From PALSA-270 sp963770245 (GTDB lineage: Bacteria > Acidobacteriota > Terriglobia > Terriglobales > Acidobacteriaceae), in NCBI GenBank assembly GCA_963770245.1, contig CAVYOX010000001.1, positions 1 to 64,000 of the forward strand: a stretch of DNA of 64,000 bases, in the 5' to 3' direction. Below the pieces are notes generated by a model. It was not told the DNA's origin. It saw nothing but the letters and a program-made list of their open reading frames with translations, and did no database searches. This document shows positions 7,894 through 16,458 of this stretch, piece after piece. Position 1 is the stretch's first letter, and every line of letters begins with the position of its first letter. A program made the translations under genes and the position numbers.

Positions 7894-8607
7894 TTACCGT
7901 CGCACCGAGTCCGGCCAGTACAGCGGCCAGCCCCGTTCCCCGGCCAGTCTCTCCAGATCCGCACTCGGATTCACGGCAAATGGGTGCCGGGCAATAGCCA
8001 GCATGTCGGCGTCCCAGCGCGAGTTGCCGAAAGCCGCGTCGGGGTCCTGGCCCACCACTTCGCGGATGGCCTGAGCCTTGCCCGGGCCGGAGGGCAGGCG
8101 TGTCAGGTCGCCCGTGATGCGGCCTTGATCGGCGCGCACGGCGGCCGCAAGAATGCGATTTTCTGGAATGCCGAACCGCTGCATGGCAGCCTGGATGACC
8201 CATTCACTGGTAGAAGACACCACCCATACCTCGCAACCTGAATCGAGTAGACGCCGCACCGTTTCCCGCATTTCGGGAAAAATCTGGGATGCAATTTTCT
8301 GCTCGAAATACTGCGACGCCGCGCGCCGGACATCAGCTTCCAGCAACCCCTCGTGCAGGGTTGCCATCGCGCCGCACATTGCATCCTCGCTCACCTTGCC
8401 GGCCAGGTATTCGGCGTAGCGCGCTCGCTCCCGGAGGATCACTTCATCTGAGACCAGTCGATGCTCAAACCCCCAGCGGAAGAAGCCTTCGCCGGCATCA
8501 CCGGGCCATAGTGTGCCATCGCAATCGAAGGCGGCGAAGCGAGGCTCGAGGCCGAGAACAGAGTCCATGAATTGCTGCGCTTGCTCGCTGAACGTGGAAT
8601 TCGTCAT
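7894..8607 (-). CDS. HAD-IB phosphatase, SerB-like
   Basis: A 237-residue HAD-superfamily hydrolase. Motif I is FDCDGTLWPGD (nucleophile Asp and +2 Asp), motif II is VVSSTSEWV, the motif III lysine is in SGPGKAQAI, and motif IV is FGNSRWDADML. The helical cap between motifs I and II and the overall layout match phosphoserine-phosphatase-like HAD-IB enzymes. The exact phosphorylated substrate is unknown. The ATG at 8607 is preferred; the frame is open to 8775, but that stretch is proline/arginine-rich and overlaps the end of the mocA-like gene. It belongs to a same-strand run with mocA and xdhC. Confidence 0.85.
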   Translation of the reverse strand: MTNSTFSEQAQQFMDSVLGLEPRFAAFDCDGTLWPGDAGEGFFRWGFEHRLVSDEVILRERARYAEYLAGKVSEDAMCGAMATLHEGLLEADVRRAASQYFEQKIASQIFPEMRETVRRLLDSGCEVWVVSSTSEWVIQAAMQRFGIPENRILAAAVRADQGRITGDLTRLPSGPGKAQAIREVVGQDPDAAFGNSRWDADMLAIARHPFAVNPSADLERLAGERGWPLYWPDSVRR

Positions 8608-8719
8608 GTCGGTTGCGCATGAAATCGCGGAGCGGCGGAAGATCCCCGTCCGGAACGCGGGCGTGGCGGAGACTGGTTCAGCATGGCAAAGCTTCCCGAT
8701 CTCGTAAAGAGGCCAGGCA

Positions 8720-9367
8720 TCAGCCCGGTACACCAGGCTCGGCGAGCGCTCGGTAATCCTCCGGGGTATCGACATTCATCGCGATCCCGGGATCGTCCAG
8801 CGGAACATAGACCAGGTGCGGCAGATTCTGGTGCAGAACGTCGCGTCCGGTGGAGTCGGCCGGAGCCTTCAGAAATGCCTCGATCATCTCCCGCCCGACC
8901 AGAATGGGATGGCCATGCCTGCCCCGGTATTCCGGAACCACGGCCCACTTTCCATTCGAAAGAGCAGTCTGAAAAGCGACACGCAGCGCTGCGAGCGTAG
9001 CCTGGCCGAGGGGAGGCCGATCCACCAACGTAATCATCGCCCCATCGCGGCCATGATTCAGAACTGCATGCAAACCCACCTGCAGGGAACTGAACTGTCC
9101 CCGTTCGGGCGATGGATTCCGCACCAGAACTGCGCCCGTGGCGTAGACAAACGGAGCCAGGTTGGCTTCGTTCTTGCCGGCCACCACAATCACGATGTCG
9201 TTGAAAGGGCTGAGCGCTTGGATGGCGGCGGACAGAAAGGTCTGAGCGGAAGCCGAGGTGGTCCCGGGGAGGGCCGGCGGCCAGGGTAGCAGGGCCTTAT
9301 CGCTTCCCATGCGCGTCGACTCCCCCGCGGCCAGAATCACGGCACATAGACTGGGGGCACGGCTCAT
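8720..9367 (-). CDS. MocA-like molybdenum cofactor nucleotidyltransferase
   Basis: A 215-residue NTP-transferase. The nucleotide-binding signature LAAGESTRMGSDKALLPW is at residues 13-30. The metal/base region reads ITLVDRPPLG, where MocA/MobA relatives have a D-x-P element, and VPEYRGRHGHPILVGREM follows. MocA transfers CMP to molybdopterin for xanthine-dehydrogenase/CO-dehydrogenase-type enzymes. The start at 9367 gives the canonical beta-strand N-terminus; the longer frame to 9448 is rejected. It follows xdhC by about 100 bp on the same strand, which supports a role in molybdenum-hydroxylase maturation. Confidence 0.82.
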   Translation of the reverse strand: MSRAPSLCAVILAAGESTRMGSDKALLPWPPALPGTTSASAQTFLSAAIQALSPFNDIVIVVAGKNEANLAPFVYATGAVLVRNPSPERGQFSSLQVGLHAVLNHGRDGAMITLVDRPPLGQATLAALRVAFQTALSNGKWAVVPEYRGRHGHPILVGREMIEAFLKAPADSTGRDVLHQNLPHLVYVPLDDPGIAMNVDTPEDYRALAEPGVPG

Positions 9368-9466
9368 GGGGCGAAGATAGCAGAAAGCCAGGGAGATTGT
9401 TGCTTTTCGATGGTCGAGCGTCGCACCAAAGGGTGGAGCGCGGGCCAAGATCTGCTAGGCGGCGCC

Positions 9467-10330
9467 TTAAAGTTCTTCCGCCACCGGGGGGGTGTTATCG
9501 GAAGTTTCCTCTAGATCGAGCTTGGTCCCCTGGAACCAGCTCATGTGCGGTAGTTCCCGTTCGCAATGGCGGCGGACGGCGATGAGTTCCGCCGTGATCG
9601 CCACTGCGATCTCCTCCGGCGTAACCGCGCCGATATCGAGCCCCACCGGAGCATGCACACGTCCGAACAGGTCGGCCGGAATTCCTTCCTGGGTCAGTTC
9701 GCGGAAAACACCGATGGTCTTGCGCTTCGAACCGATCATGCCGACATACTTGGCCCGGGTGTGTACCGCCCAACGCAGCACGCGCAGGTCATCACGGTGG
9801 CCGCGGGTCACGATCACAATGTAAGAGGATTCGCTCGGAGCGAGACGCGCCATCGCCTGCTCGAAATCTTCGGCGATGACTTCGCGAGCTTCGGGAAAGC
9901 GCTCGCGGTTCGCGTAGGTCTCGCGATCGTCCACCACGGTGACGTCAAAGCCTGCATTGTGTGCGGTTTTGTAAAGGCTCGCGGCCACGTGGCCGGCACC
10001 GAAAATATAGAGTAAAGCTGCCGGTAACACCGGCTCGATGAAAATCTCGAGCGTGCCCCCGCACACCAATCCCGTGTCGTACTTCGGGTCTTGATTCAGG
10101 TTGAAGGTCAGGCTACGGGGCTTCTCGGCTTCCATGACTTCGCGTGCCGCCTGCCAGACCTCGGCTTCGACGCAGCCGCCGCCGATCGTACCGAGGATCG
10201 ACCCATCGTCGCGCACCAGCATTTTCGCGGTCTCAAAAGAGGGTACCGAGCCCCGCACTTTGACGATGGTCGCCAACGCGCCCCGCCGTCCTTCTCGGCG
10301 CAGCTTGACGATTTCCTCGTAGATCTCCAT
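9467..10330 (-). CDS. XdhC/CoxI-family molybdenum hydroxylase maturation factor
   Basis: A 287-residue protein with the two XdhC domains. The N-terminal part has GRRGALATIV, VRGSVP and LGTIGGGCVEAEVW; the C-terminal Rossmann domain has LYIFGAGHVAASL, VVDDRETYANRERFP, VIVTRGHRDD and YVGMIGSKRK. XdhC-type proteins bind molybdenum cofactor, aid its sulfuration and insert it into xanthine dehydrogenase-like enzymes. It heads the run xdhC, mocA, HAD. No molybdenum hydroxylase structural genes are in this window, so its client must be encoded elsewhere. Confidence 0.9.
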   Translation of the reverse strand: MEIYEEIVKLRREGRRGALATIVKVRGSVPSFETAKMLVRDDGSILGTIGGGCVEAEVWQAAREVMEAEKPRSLTFNLNQDPKYDTGLVCGGTLEIFIEPVLPAALLYIFGAGHVAASLYKTAHNAGFDVTVVDDRETYANRERFPEAREVIAEDFEQAMARLAPSESSYIVIVTRGHRDDLRVLRWAVHTRAKYVGMIGSKRKTIGVFRELTQEGIPADLFGRVHAPVGLDIGAVTPEEIAVAITAELIAVRRHCERELPHMSWFQGTKLDLEETSDNTPPVAEEL

Positions 10331-10413
10331 TGAGCCCGATTATCAGCGGGTCAGAACGGTGAAGTCAACTTGGCCCGATCCGGGCGCGAACCGCCGTGCG
10401 GCCCGGCCCGAAC

Positions 10414-11658
10414 CTACTTCGCGGTCTCGACCTTTGCCTTCCAATACGCTGCCAGCCCGATGTAGTCATCGTCCGCCACATGGGCGACGATCAACCGCTT
10501 CAGTTCGAGCCCGTCGATCGTGCCCGTGCTTTGGTAAACGACTTCGCCGCCCGGACGAATCAGCAGGGTATAAGGCACAGCGGCATTCCAGGTCGGATCG
10601 AAGGCGGCCAGTTCGGAGTAAATATCGGTCGAGCTCATGATCAGATTCGGATTGGTCGCATGTTCGCTCTCGAGAACCTTCAGCGCGCCGGCTTTCTCGT
10701 CGGGATAGTTGATGCTGACCGTGACCAGGTCAAAAGCCCGCTTCCCGTACATGCGGTACATGGTTTCGAGTTCCGGCAATTCCTCCCGGCAGGGACCGCA
10801 CCAGGTGGCCCAAAAATCGATGAGCAGAAGTTTACCGCTGGAGTTCTGGCGAAGGGCTTTCAGTTCTTCGAGGCTTACCGGTTTTACCTCGACCGGCTGC
10901 TTCTCAATCTTTGCCAGATCGGCTTGCCGCAGGGCTTCTTTGTAGATCCATTTGATCGAGCAGCCGACCGCCGGAGTGTTTTCTACCGCCACGGGTTGGC
11001 CTGCCAACAGAGCATCGAGCGCCTGGCGCGCGTCGTGTTTGGTCACCAGCGCCTCCCGCGTGTTGTTGTCCACGCGGCCTTGGTAGCGCAGCTTGCGATC
11101 GGAGTCGAAAATGAAAAGGTGCGGGGTGGCGGACGGACCGTACGCATTGGCGACTTTTTCGGTGTCCCCGTCGTACAGATAGGGGAAATTGAACTGCCGG
11201 TACGCGGCGCGGATTTTCATTTCCTCAAATGAATCTCCCACGTCGGTAAAAGCCATCTCATCGAGCCGCACGGAGTTGGGATTATTCGGCTCGATCGCGA
11301 CCAGAGCCACGCCTTTGTCGTGGTAGTCGGCGGCCAGCTGTTTGATCCGCGTTTCATAAAGCTGGGAAGTGGGGCAATGGTTGCAGATGAAAGCAATCAC
11401 CAGGATCTTGCTGGCGGCGTAGTCCTTCAGACAGTGAGTCTGCCCGTCGACTCCGGGCAGACAAAAATCCGGCGCGGAAGCGCCAATGCTCAAAACGGGA
11501 TGAGCTTCCGTCGTCTGGCCTTGCAAAACTGAGGGTACCGACGAGAGGGCTGCCAGCAGCAGGCCGGGCAGAAGACCGAGGGCGGTGCTCGGAAGCGGTC
11601 GAGTATTTCTTAAGAAATGGCAGACGGCACGCTTAATCCGGTTCACGGGGGAAACCAC
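10414..11658 (-). CDS. Secreted double-thioredoxin-domain protein (AhpC/TSA plus TlpA)
   Basis: A 414-residue protein with a hydrophobic N-terminal segment (about residues 25-47), so exported or anchored. Domain one (about 55-230) is a redoxin with the motif ICNHCPTSQ, a CxxC-P variant, and a cis-Pro-like SATPHLFIF. Domain two (about 255-400) is TlpA-like, with FWATWCGPCREELPEL and VPYTLLIRPGGEVV. Tandem redoxin/TlpA proteins of this kind are extracytoplasmic thiol-disulfide oxidoreductases; the partner is unknown. It is divergent from the MDR dehydrogenase gene. Confidence 0.85.
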   Translation of the reverse strand: MVSPVNRIKRAVCHFLRNTRPLPSTALGLLPGLLLAALSSVPSVLQGQTTEAHPVLSIGASAPDFCLPGVDGQTHCLKDYAASKILVIAFICNHCPTSQLYETRIKQLAADYHDKGVALVAIEPNNPNSVRLDEMAFTDVGDSFEEMKIRAAYRQFNFPYLYDGDTEKVANAYGPSATPHLFIFDSDRKLRYQGRVDNNTREALVTKHDARQALDALLAGQPVAVENTPAVGCSIKWIYKEALRQADLAKIEKQPVEVKPVSLEELKALRQNSSGKLLLIDFWATWCGPCREELPELETMYRMYGKRAFDLVTVSINYPDEKAGALKVLESEHATNPNLIMSSTDIYSELAAFDPTWNAAVPYTLLIRPGGEVVYQSTGTIDGLELKRLIVAHVADDDYIGLAAYWKAKVETAK

Positions 11659-11792
11659 CTCCGACGCGCAATTCTACTCCGGGGGTTCCCGTTTGTGTCG
11701 GCGACGGCGAGTGGCTTGTCCGAGGCCTTTGTCACTGTGGTATTTTGAAGCGTTTCAGCCGACCGGTGCGCCGGATCGAGAGGGTTGCCGTT

Positions 11793-12815
11793 ATGAAAGC
11801 CGTCCGCATTCACGAATTCGGTGGTCCGGAAGTTCTCCGCTACGAAGACATCCCCGATGCCCAACCTCGCCAGGATCAAGTGCTGATTCGCATCAAAGCC
11901 TGCGCGCTGAACCATCTGGATCTCTGGGTTCGCAAAGGGCTGCCCGGCATTCACCTGCCCCACATTCTGGGCAGCGATGTGGCGGGGGAAGTGGTCGAAG
12001 CGGGGGAATACGTCAGCGGTTGCAAGCCCGGCCAGCGGGTGCTGCTCGCGCCCATGATTTTTTGCAATCACTGCTCGGCCTGCACCTCCGGACGCCAAGA
12101 CCAGTGCCTCCAGTTCTCGGTCCTTGGTAATCGTGTGGACGGCGGGAACTGCGAACTGATCGCGGTGCCTGCGGCGAACGTCATTCCCATCCCTGACAGC
12201 CTGGGCTTCAACGAGGCGGCCAGCGTGCCGCTGGTATTTACCACGGCTTGGCACATGCTGGTCAGCCGAGCGGGCATCGAATTGGGGCAGACGGTGCTCG
12301 TTCTCGGAGCCAATTCCGGGGTGGGGATCGCTGCCATCCAGGTGGCGAAACTGTTTCGGGCCAGAGTCATTGCCACCGCCGGCGACGAGCAAAAAATGGC
12401 AATGGCGAGCGCCCTCGGAGCCGATCACGTGGTAAATCACTATCGCCAGAAAATCTCAGAAGAAGTGCGCAAGATCACGAACCGAGAGGGGGTTGACATC
12501 GTAGTCGAACACGTCGGAGCTGCCACCTGGGAGGAAAGCGTGAAGTGTCTTAAGCCATCGGGAAAGCTCGTCACCTGCGGAGCTACGACGGGACCGAAGG
12601 TCGCGATTGATCTGCGTTTTTTGTTTTCCCGACAGCTGTCGCTGCTCGGATCCTATATGGGAACCATGGGCGATCTCGAGCAGGTGCTCGGGCATGTTTT
12701 CCGCGGGTCCCTGAAGCCAGTCGTGGATCGCACCTTCCCTTTGCGCGAAACCCGCTCTGCTCACGAACACATGGAAAGGAGCCAGATGTTTGGCAAGATT
12801 GTGGTCAACCCATAA
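11793..12815 (+). CDS. Zinc-type MDR dehydrogenase
   Basis: A 340-residue medium-chain dehydrogenase. The catalytic-zinc region reads LNHLDLWVRKG with GSDVAGEVVEAG, and a structural zinc lobe is suggested by FCNHCSACTSGRQDQC. The Rossmann motif reads VLVLGANSGVGIAAIQVAK, resembling the AxxGxxG of quinone-oxidoreductase relatives. NAD(P)-dependent alcohol/aldehyde or quinone oxidoreduction is likely; the substrate is unknown. The ATG at 11793 gives the typical MKAVRIHEFGGPEVL start; the ATG at 11745 adds a basic extension and is less likely. It is followed 25 bp later by nuoB. Confidence 0.85.
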   Translation: MKAVRIHEFGGPEVLRYEDIPDAQPRQDQVLIRIKACALNHLDLWVRKGLPGIHLPHILGSDVAGEVVEAGEYVSGCKPGQRVLLAPMIFCNHCSACTSGRQDQCLQFSVLGNRVDGGNCELIAVPAANVIPIPDSLGFNEAASVPLVFTTAWHMLVSRAGIELGQTVLVLGANSGVGIAAIQVAKLFRARVIATAGDEQKMAMASALGADHVVNHYRQKISEEVRKITNREGVDIVVEHVGAATWEESVKCLKPSGKLVTCGATTGPKVAIDLRFLFSRQLSLLGSYMGTMGDLEQVLGHVFRGSLKPVVDRTFPLRETRSAHEHMERSQMFGKIVVNP

Positions 12816-12840
12816 TTTGACTGGTTTACAATAAAGGATG

Positions 12841-13401
12841 ATGCCCTCTGATCTGAACTTCGGCTCCTACGTCACCACCGAGAACGGCAAGAAAGTCGTC
12901 AAGGATCTGACTTACGGCAATCCCACCCCGGAAGGCGTCGTTCTCACCACCCTCGACAACGCGGTCAACTGGATGCGCAAGAATTCCATCTGGCCGATGA
13001 CTTTCGGGCTGGCCTGCTGTGCCATCGAAATGATGTCCATGGGTGCTTCGCGCTTCGATATCGCGCGCTTCGGCGCAGAAGTGTTCCGCCCATCGCCGCG
13101 ACAATCTGACCTGATGATCATCGCCGGACGCGTCTCCAACAAGATGGCGCCTGTCATCCGGCAGCTCTGGGAGCAAATGCCGGAACCGAAGTGGGTTATT
13201 TCGATGGGGGCGTGTGCGACCTCGGGTGGGGTGTTTCAGAACTATGCGCTGGTGCAGAGCGTGAATCAGGTGATCCCGGTCGATGTCTACGTGCCCGGTT
13301 GCCCGCCTCGCCCGGAGCAGCTGATCTACGCCATCACTCTGCTGCAGCAAAAGATCCAGAAAGAGCGCGGAACCATCAAGCGGGCGCTCAACCTCTCGTA
13401 G
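12841..13401 (+). CDS. nuoB: NADH-quinone oxidoreductase subunit B, isolated
   Basis: A 186-residue NuoB/PSST protein. The N2-cluster cysteines are present: two adjacent in GLACCAIEMM, one in MGACATSGG, and one in VPGCPPRPEQ. In complex I this subunit carries the terminal Fe-S cluster next to the quinone site. An AAAGG lies just upstream of the ATG pair at 12838/12841. No other nuo gene neighbours it, which is unusual because nuoB is normally inside the nuoA-N operon. The motifs rule out a mere [NiFe]-hydrogenase small-subunit fragment. The C-terminus (QKIQKERGTIK) is of normal length. Confidence 0.92.
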   Translation: MPSDLNFGSYVTTENGKKVVKDLTYGNPTPEGVVLTTLDNAVNWMRKNSIWPMTFGLACCAIEMMSMGASRFDIARFGAEVFRPSPRQSDLMIIAGRVSNKMAPVIRQLWEQMPEPKWVISMGACATSGGVFQNYALVQSVNQVIPVDVYVPGCPPRPEQLIYAITLLQQKIQKERGTIKRALNLS

Positions 13402-13481
13402 CTTTCTTTCTCCACCCGGCGCGGGAGCAAGAACAGTTCTCAATTCCGGCCAATCCATCTTGGCAATCGATCTCGGCCGAT

Positions 13482-15041
13482 CTATTTTGGCAAGCTAAAA
13501 TTGATGGTGATCTGGGTCTGCGTGGCCACCGGCTTGCCATTGAGCACCGCGGCACGGTAGCGCCAACGCCGCACGCCTTCGACCGCTGCCTGGGCCAGCA
13601 GGCTCTGCCCGCGGATGGCGCGAGCGTTTCGCACGCTTCCGTCTTCGGCGATGGTGGCCTCAACCACTACCTCACCTTCGATTCTTCGCTCCCTCGCGAA
13701 CGAAGGATAGACGGGTTGAACACTGTGTTCGAGCACGGCACCCTTAGCTCCGTGGGAAACCGGAGGATTGAGCTTCGGCAGCCCCGCGGGAGTATCCAGT
13801 AAGTTGTCCAAGGGCGCGCCGTCGCCGACAGAGGCTACGGCGGGCGCCGTTTCAACCGGACGCGGTTCAGGGGCGTTTTCTTCCCCTTTGGTCGGTTCCC
13901 TCCTCGGCCGCCGCACTACGGTAATGACTGAGGAAGCTGCCATCGCCGGGGACGCGGTCGCAGGCGAAGAATCTTCCGCGCTCGTGGTCTTAGGGGAAAG
14001 ATCAAGGTGGGTCACAACATCGGGGACGGTCACAGTTTCCGCCGAGTGCCGATGGGCAGTCCCCGATGTCCGCTTCGCCCGCTCCAGGGGATGACCCGGA
14101 TTGGGACGCCTGGCGGTCGGAACTTCGAGGGCTGTCTCCTCCGAGGCCGGCGCCCCCGCCGATGTCAGTTGCTGTTCGCGAGCTGCCGACCGGTGTGCTA
14201 CCGGATCCGGGGTGTAGTCCAAGAACCGCCAGCCCACCAGAAGCACGAGCGCCAGGGCTGCTGCGACAATCCCGATTACTGGTAAACGGCGCTTCGCCGG
14301 TTCGTAAAGCCTTCCGAGCGAGCGCGCGGCAGCCAAAGGGTCGCGCAGACTTGGCCCCACTTCATCGTAGGCAGCAGTTTCCACCGCTGGAGCAGGCGCG
14401 AAGCTGGGCAGAGCGACCTCGGGCTCGACCGGAAGCGAGCTCGCGGTGGTTGGCATCAGTCTGTTCTCGTCCTGCGTCTGGGCCATTTCAGCGAGTTCGG
14501 CCAAGCGGGACAGAAAGTGCATGTGCACTTCATTGAATGCGTATGGGCGAGTAGAAAATATCTCCAGGATGCCAATCGTCTCGGTTCCGTGGCGTCGCAG
14601 CGGAGCAATCGCGATCGATCGCAGTCCGAGGGTTCGGCAGACCAGCGGATTCACCCGGTGGTCGTAATGCGCGTCTTCGCAGCGCAGCATCTGTCCTTGG
14701 CGCAGGCATTCCCCCGAAATACCGGAGTCTTCGTCGAGACGAACCCCGAGTTCCGGAGCGGGCTCTCCGCTGCGCGCCCGGCAGATCACCATGCCGTCAC
14801 AGCGCAGGGCCAGGGCGGCGCTGCCGGCGCCCGTGAGCGCCTGTGCAGCCTCCACGGTAGCCTGGAGAATCGCGCCCAGCTCGGATGCGTCGGCCGAAAT
14901 GGCGTCATGCAATCTGGCCAGAACCGCTTCGGCGTCAGAGGGTGATAGATCGGGACCCGCGTCCACCAAACTGCTTGGCGGCAAAATCAGCGGCACGGCC
15001 AGCGGCCCAGACGTAGGGCGAGGGAATGAGGTATAGGACAT
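13482..15041 (-). CDS. GAF-domain/TonB-C-domain membrane fusion protein
   Basis: A 519-residue protein. Residues about 40-190 are a GAF domain (EDSGISGECLRQGQ and RSIAIAPLRRHGTETIGILEIFS). Residues about 250-275 are a single hydrophobic helix (VIGIVAAALALVLLVGW). Then comes a Ser/Pro/Thr-rich linker of about 160 residues. Residues about 430-519 are a TonB C-terminal domain (VQPVYPSFARERRIEGEVVV, EDGSVRNARAIRG, VEGVRRWRYRAA). The topology suggests a cytoplasmic GAF sensor joined through the inner membrane to a periplasmic TonB-like domain. No ExbBD genes are adjacent. The combination resembles acidobacterial energy-transducer-like proteins of unknown role. Confidence 0.82.
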   Translation of the reverse strand: MSYTSFPRPTSGPLAVPLILPPSSLVDAGPDLSPSDAEAVLARLHDAISADASELGAILQATVEAAQALTGAGSAALALRCDGMVICRARSGEPAPELGVRLDEDSGISGECLRQGQMLRCEDAHYDHRVNPLVCRTLGLRSIAIAPLRRHGTETIGILEIFSTRPYAFNEVHMHFLSRLAELAEMAQTQDENRLMPTTASSLPVEPEVALPSFAPAPAVETAAYDEVGPSLRDPLAAARSLGRLYEPAKRRLPVIGIVAAALALVLLVGWRFLDYTPDPVAHRSAAREQQLTSAGAPASEETALEVPTARRPNPGHPLERAKRTSGTAHRHSAETVTVPDVVTHLDLSPKTTSAEDSSPATASPAMAASSVITVVRRPRREPTKGEENAPEPRPVETAPAVASVGDGAPLDNLLDTPAGLPKLNPPVSHGAKGAVLEHSVQPVYPSFARERRIEGEVVVEATIAEDGSVRNARAIRGQSLLAQAAVEGVRRWRYRAAVLNGKPVATQTQITINFSLPK

Positions 15042-15210
15042 GTGGGCAGACTCGCTCTCAGTTCACAGAGTTTCGAAGTACTGCCACAGTTTGGGAGAGG
15101 TTCTAGTGCAACTCTTAAGCAAAGTGTGATTGAGATACTGGCCGTTGTCAACACAAGAATCGCCAAAAATAAACGCCGGATAGGGTCGGACAGCGCTCTT
15201 GCGGCGCGCT

Positions 15211-15225
15211 GGTAACCAGGTTACC
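15211..15225. promoter_or_regulatory. 15-bp palindrome, candidate operator
   Basis: GGTAACCAGGTTACC is a perfect palindrome around a single central base. It lies in the 267-bp divergent region between the GAF-TonB gene and the GHMP kinase gene, about 84 bp upstream of the kinase start. No regulator is known; it is an operator candidate by symmetry and position only. Confidence 0.4.
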
Positions 15226-15308
15226 GGGAGCCTCGCCCGCTCCCAGTGGGACGGTTGCCGGCCAGCCAGGGTGGAGGCGAGGGCTGCCCTCGTGATACAA
15301 AACAGTGA

Positions 15309-16346
15309 ATGCGCGAAAAGCAGTCGTTAGCGAGCGGGCCGCCCATCGTCGCCCAAGCGCCTTGCCGCGTCGATCTGGCCGGCGGCACCGTGGATCTTTG
15401 GCCGCTCTATTTATTCCATCCCGGTGCCTTGACCTTGAATTTCGCGGTTAATGTCGTGACCACTTGCCGCATCACGCCGATCCGAGGCAAGCACATCCAT
15501 TTGCGCTCGCTCGATACGCGCAGGGAAGAAGAGTTTTCCAGCTTCGATGCGCTGGCTGGGACGCGCCGCTTCCGCCTGCCGCTGGCGGCCCAGTTGATCA
15601 AGTTTTTCGCGCCCAAGGAAGGGCTGTTGCTCGAGACCGACTCCGAATCTCCGGCAGGCGCGGGCATTTCCGGCTCTTCGGCCCTGATGATTGCCGCCAC
15701 CGCTGCGCTCGCCCGTTTCACCAACCGTCATCTTTCCTTGGAACAGATGCGTGTCATTGCGCAAAACGTCGAGGCGCAGATCATCGGTGTCCCCACCGGC
15801 TGCCAGGATTACTATCCCGCGCTCTACGGCGGGGTCAGCGCCATCTATCTCGATGCCGATGGTATTCACCGCGAGACCGTACCGGTGCCGCCGGAGGAAA
15901 TCGAGTCGCGCTTCGTGCTCGCCTACACCGGAGCGCCACGGCAATCCGGGATCAACAACTGGGAGGTGTTCAAAGCGCATATCAACGGCGACAAACGCGT
16001 GTTCCGCAACTTTGAGCAGATTGTGAGCATCGCGCGCGATATGCGCGCTGCGCTGGCCCGCAGCGATTGGGATGCCGTGGCTCGTCTGCTGCGTCAAGAA
16101 TGGAAGTTGCGCCGCAGCAACGCACCTGGCATTACTACCCCTTTAATTGACAAGCTGATCGCGGCGGCTCTCAAGCACGGAGGCCGGGCAGCCAAGGTCT
16201 GCGGCGCCGGCGGCGGCGGCTGCGTAATATTCCTGGTGGAAAAGGGCTCCGCTAGCCGCGTGGCAACCGCCATTGGTGATGCCGGGGGGCGTGTCCTGCC
16301 CCTGCAGGTGGCGCGGGATGGATTGTCGCTTTCTGCCGAGGCCTAA
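15309..16346 (+). CDS. GHMP-family sugar kinase (heptose-7-phosphate kinase-like)
   Basis: A 345-residue GHMP kinase. Motif 1 is APCRVDLAGGTVDLWPLY, motif 2 (phosphate loop) is SPAGAGISGSSALMIAAT, and motif 3 is KVCGAGGGGCVIFLV near the C-terminus. The VDLAGGTVD start and the IIGVPTGCQDYYPALYGG segment resemble D-glycero-D-manno-heptose 7-phosphate kinase/galactokinase-like enzymes rather than homoserine or mevalonate kinases. Sugar-1-kinase activity for LPS, S-layer or salvage sugars is likely but unproven. No heptose pathway genes are adjacent. It stands alone between divergent and unrelated genes. Confidence 0.8.
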   Translation: MREKQSLASGPPIVAQAPCRVDLAGGTVDLWPLYLFHPGALTLNFAVNVVTTCRITPIRGKHIHLRSLDTRREEEFSSFDALAGTRRFRLPLAAQLIKFFAPKEGLLLETDSESPAGAGISGSSALMIAATAALARFTNRHLSLEQMRVIAQNVEAQIIGVPTGCQDYYPALYGGVSAIYLDADGIHRETVPVPPEEIESRFVLAYTGAPRQSGINNWEVFKAHINGDKRVFRNFEQIVSIARDMRAALARSDWDAVARLLRQEWKLRRSNAPGITTPLIDKLIAAALKHGGRAAKVCGAGGGGCVIFLVEKGSASRVATAIGDAGGRVLPLQVARDGLSLSAEA

Positions 16347-16458
16347 GACCGAGCCCGGGGTAGCAGTTCTCGAGGAATATGGATCAAGCGGCTCGGAGGC
16401 AGGTCCGGCATGCGAGACCTGAAAACCGCGTTATAATCGGGATACGGGCTCGGGTCTC

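Noticed and set aside
12816..12832. TTGACT and TACAAT before nuoB considered as a promoter
   Set aside because: Only about four bases separate them, far too short for -35/-10, and no -35 lies at 16-18 bp from TACAAT.
13191..13802. Plus-strand open frame overlapping nuoB and the TonB-domain gene
   Set aside because: Overlaps two well-supported genes in other frames, and composition is that of a shadow.
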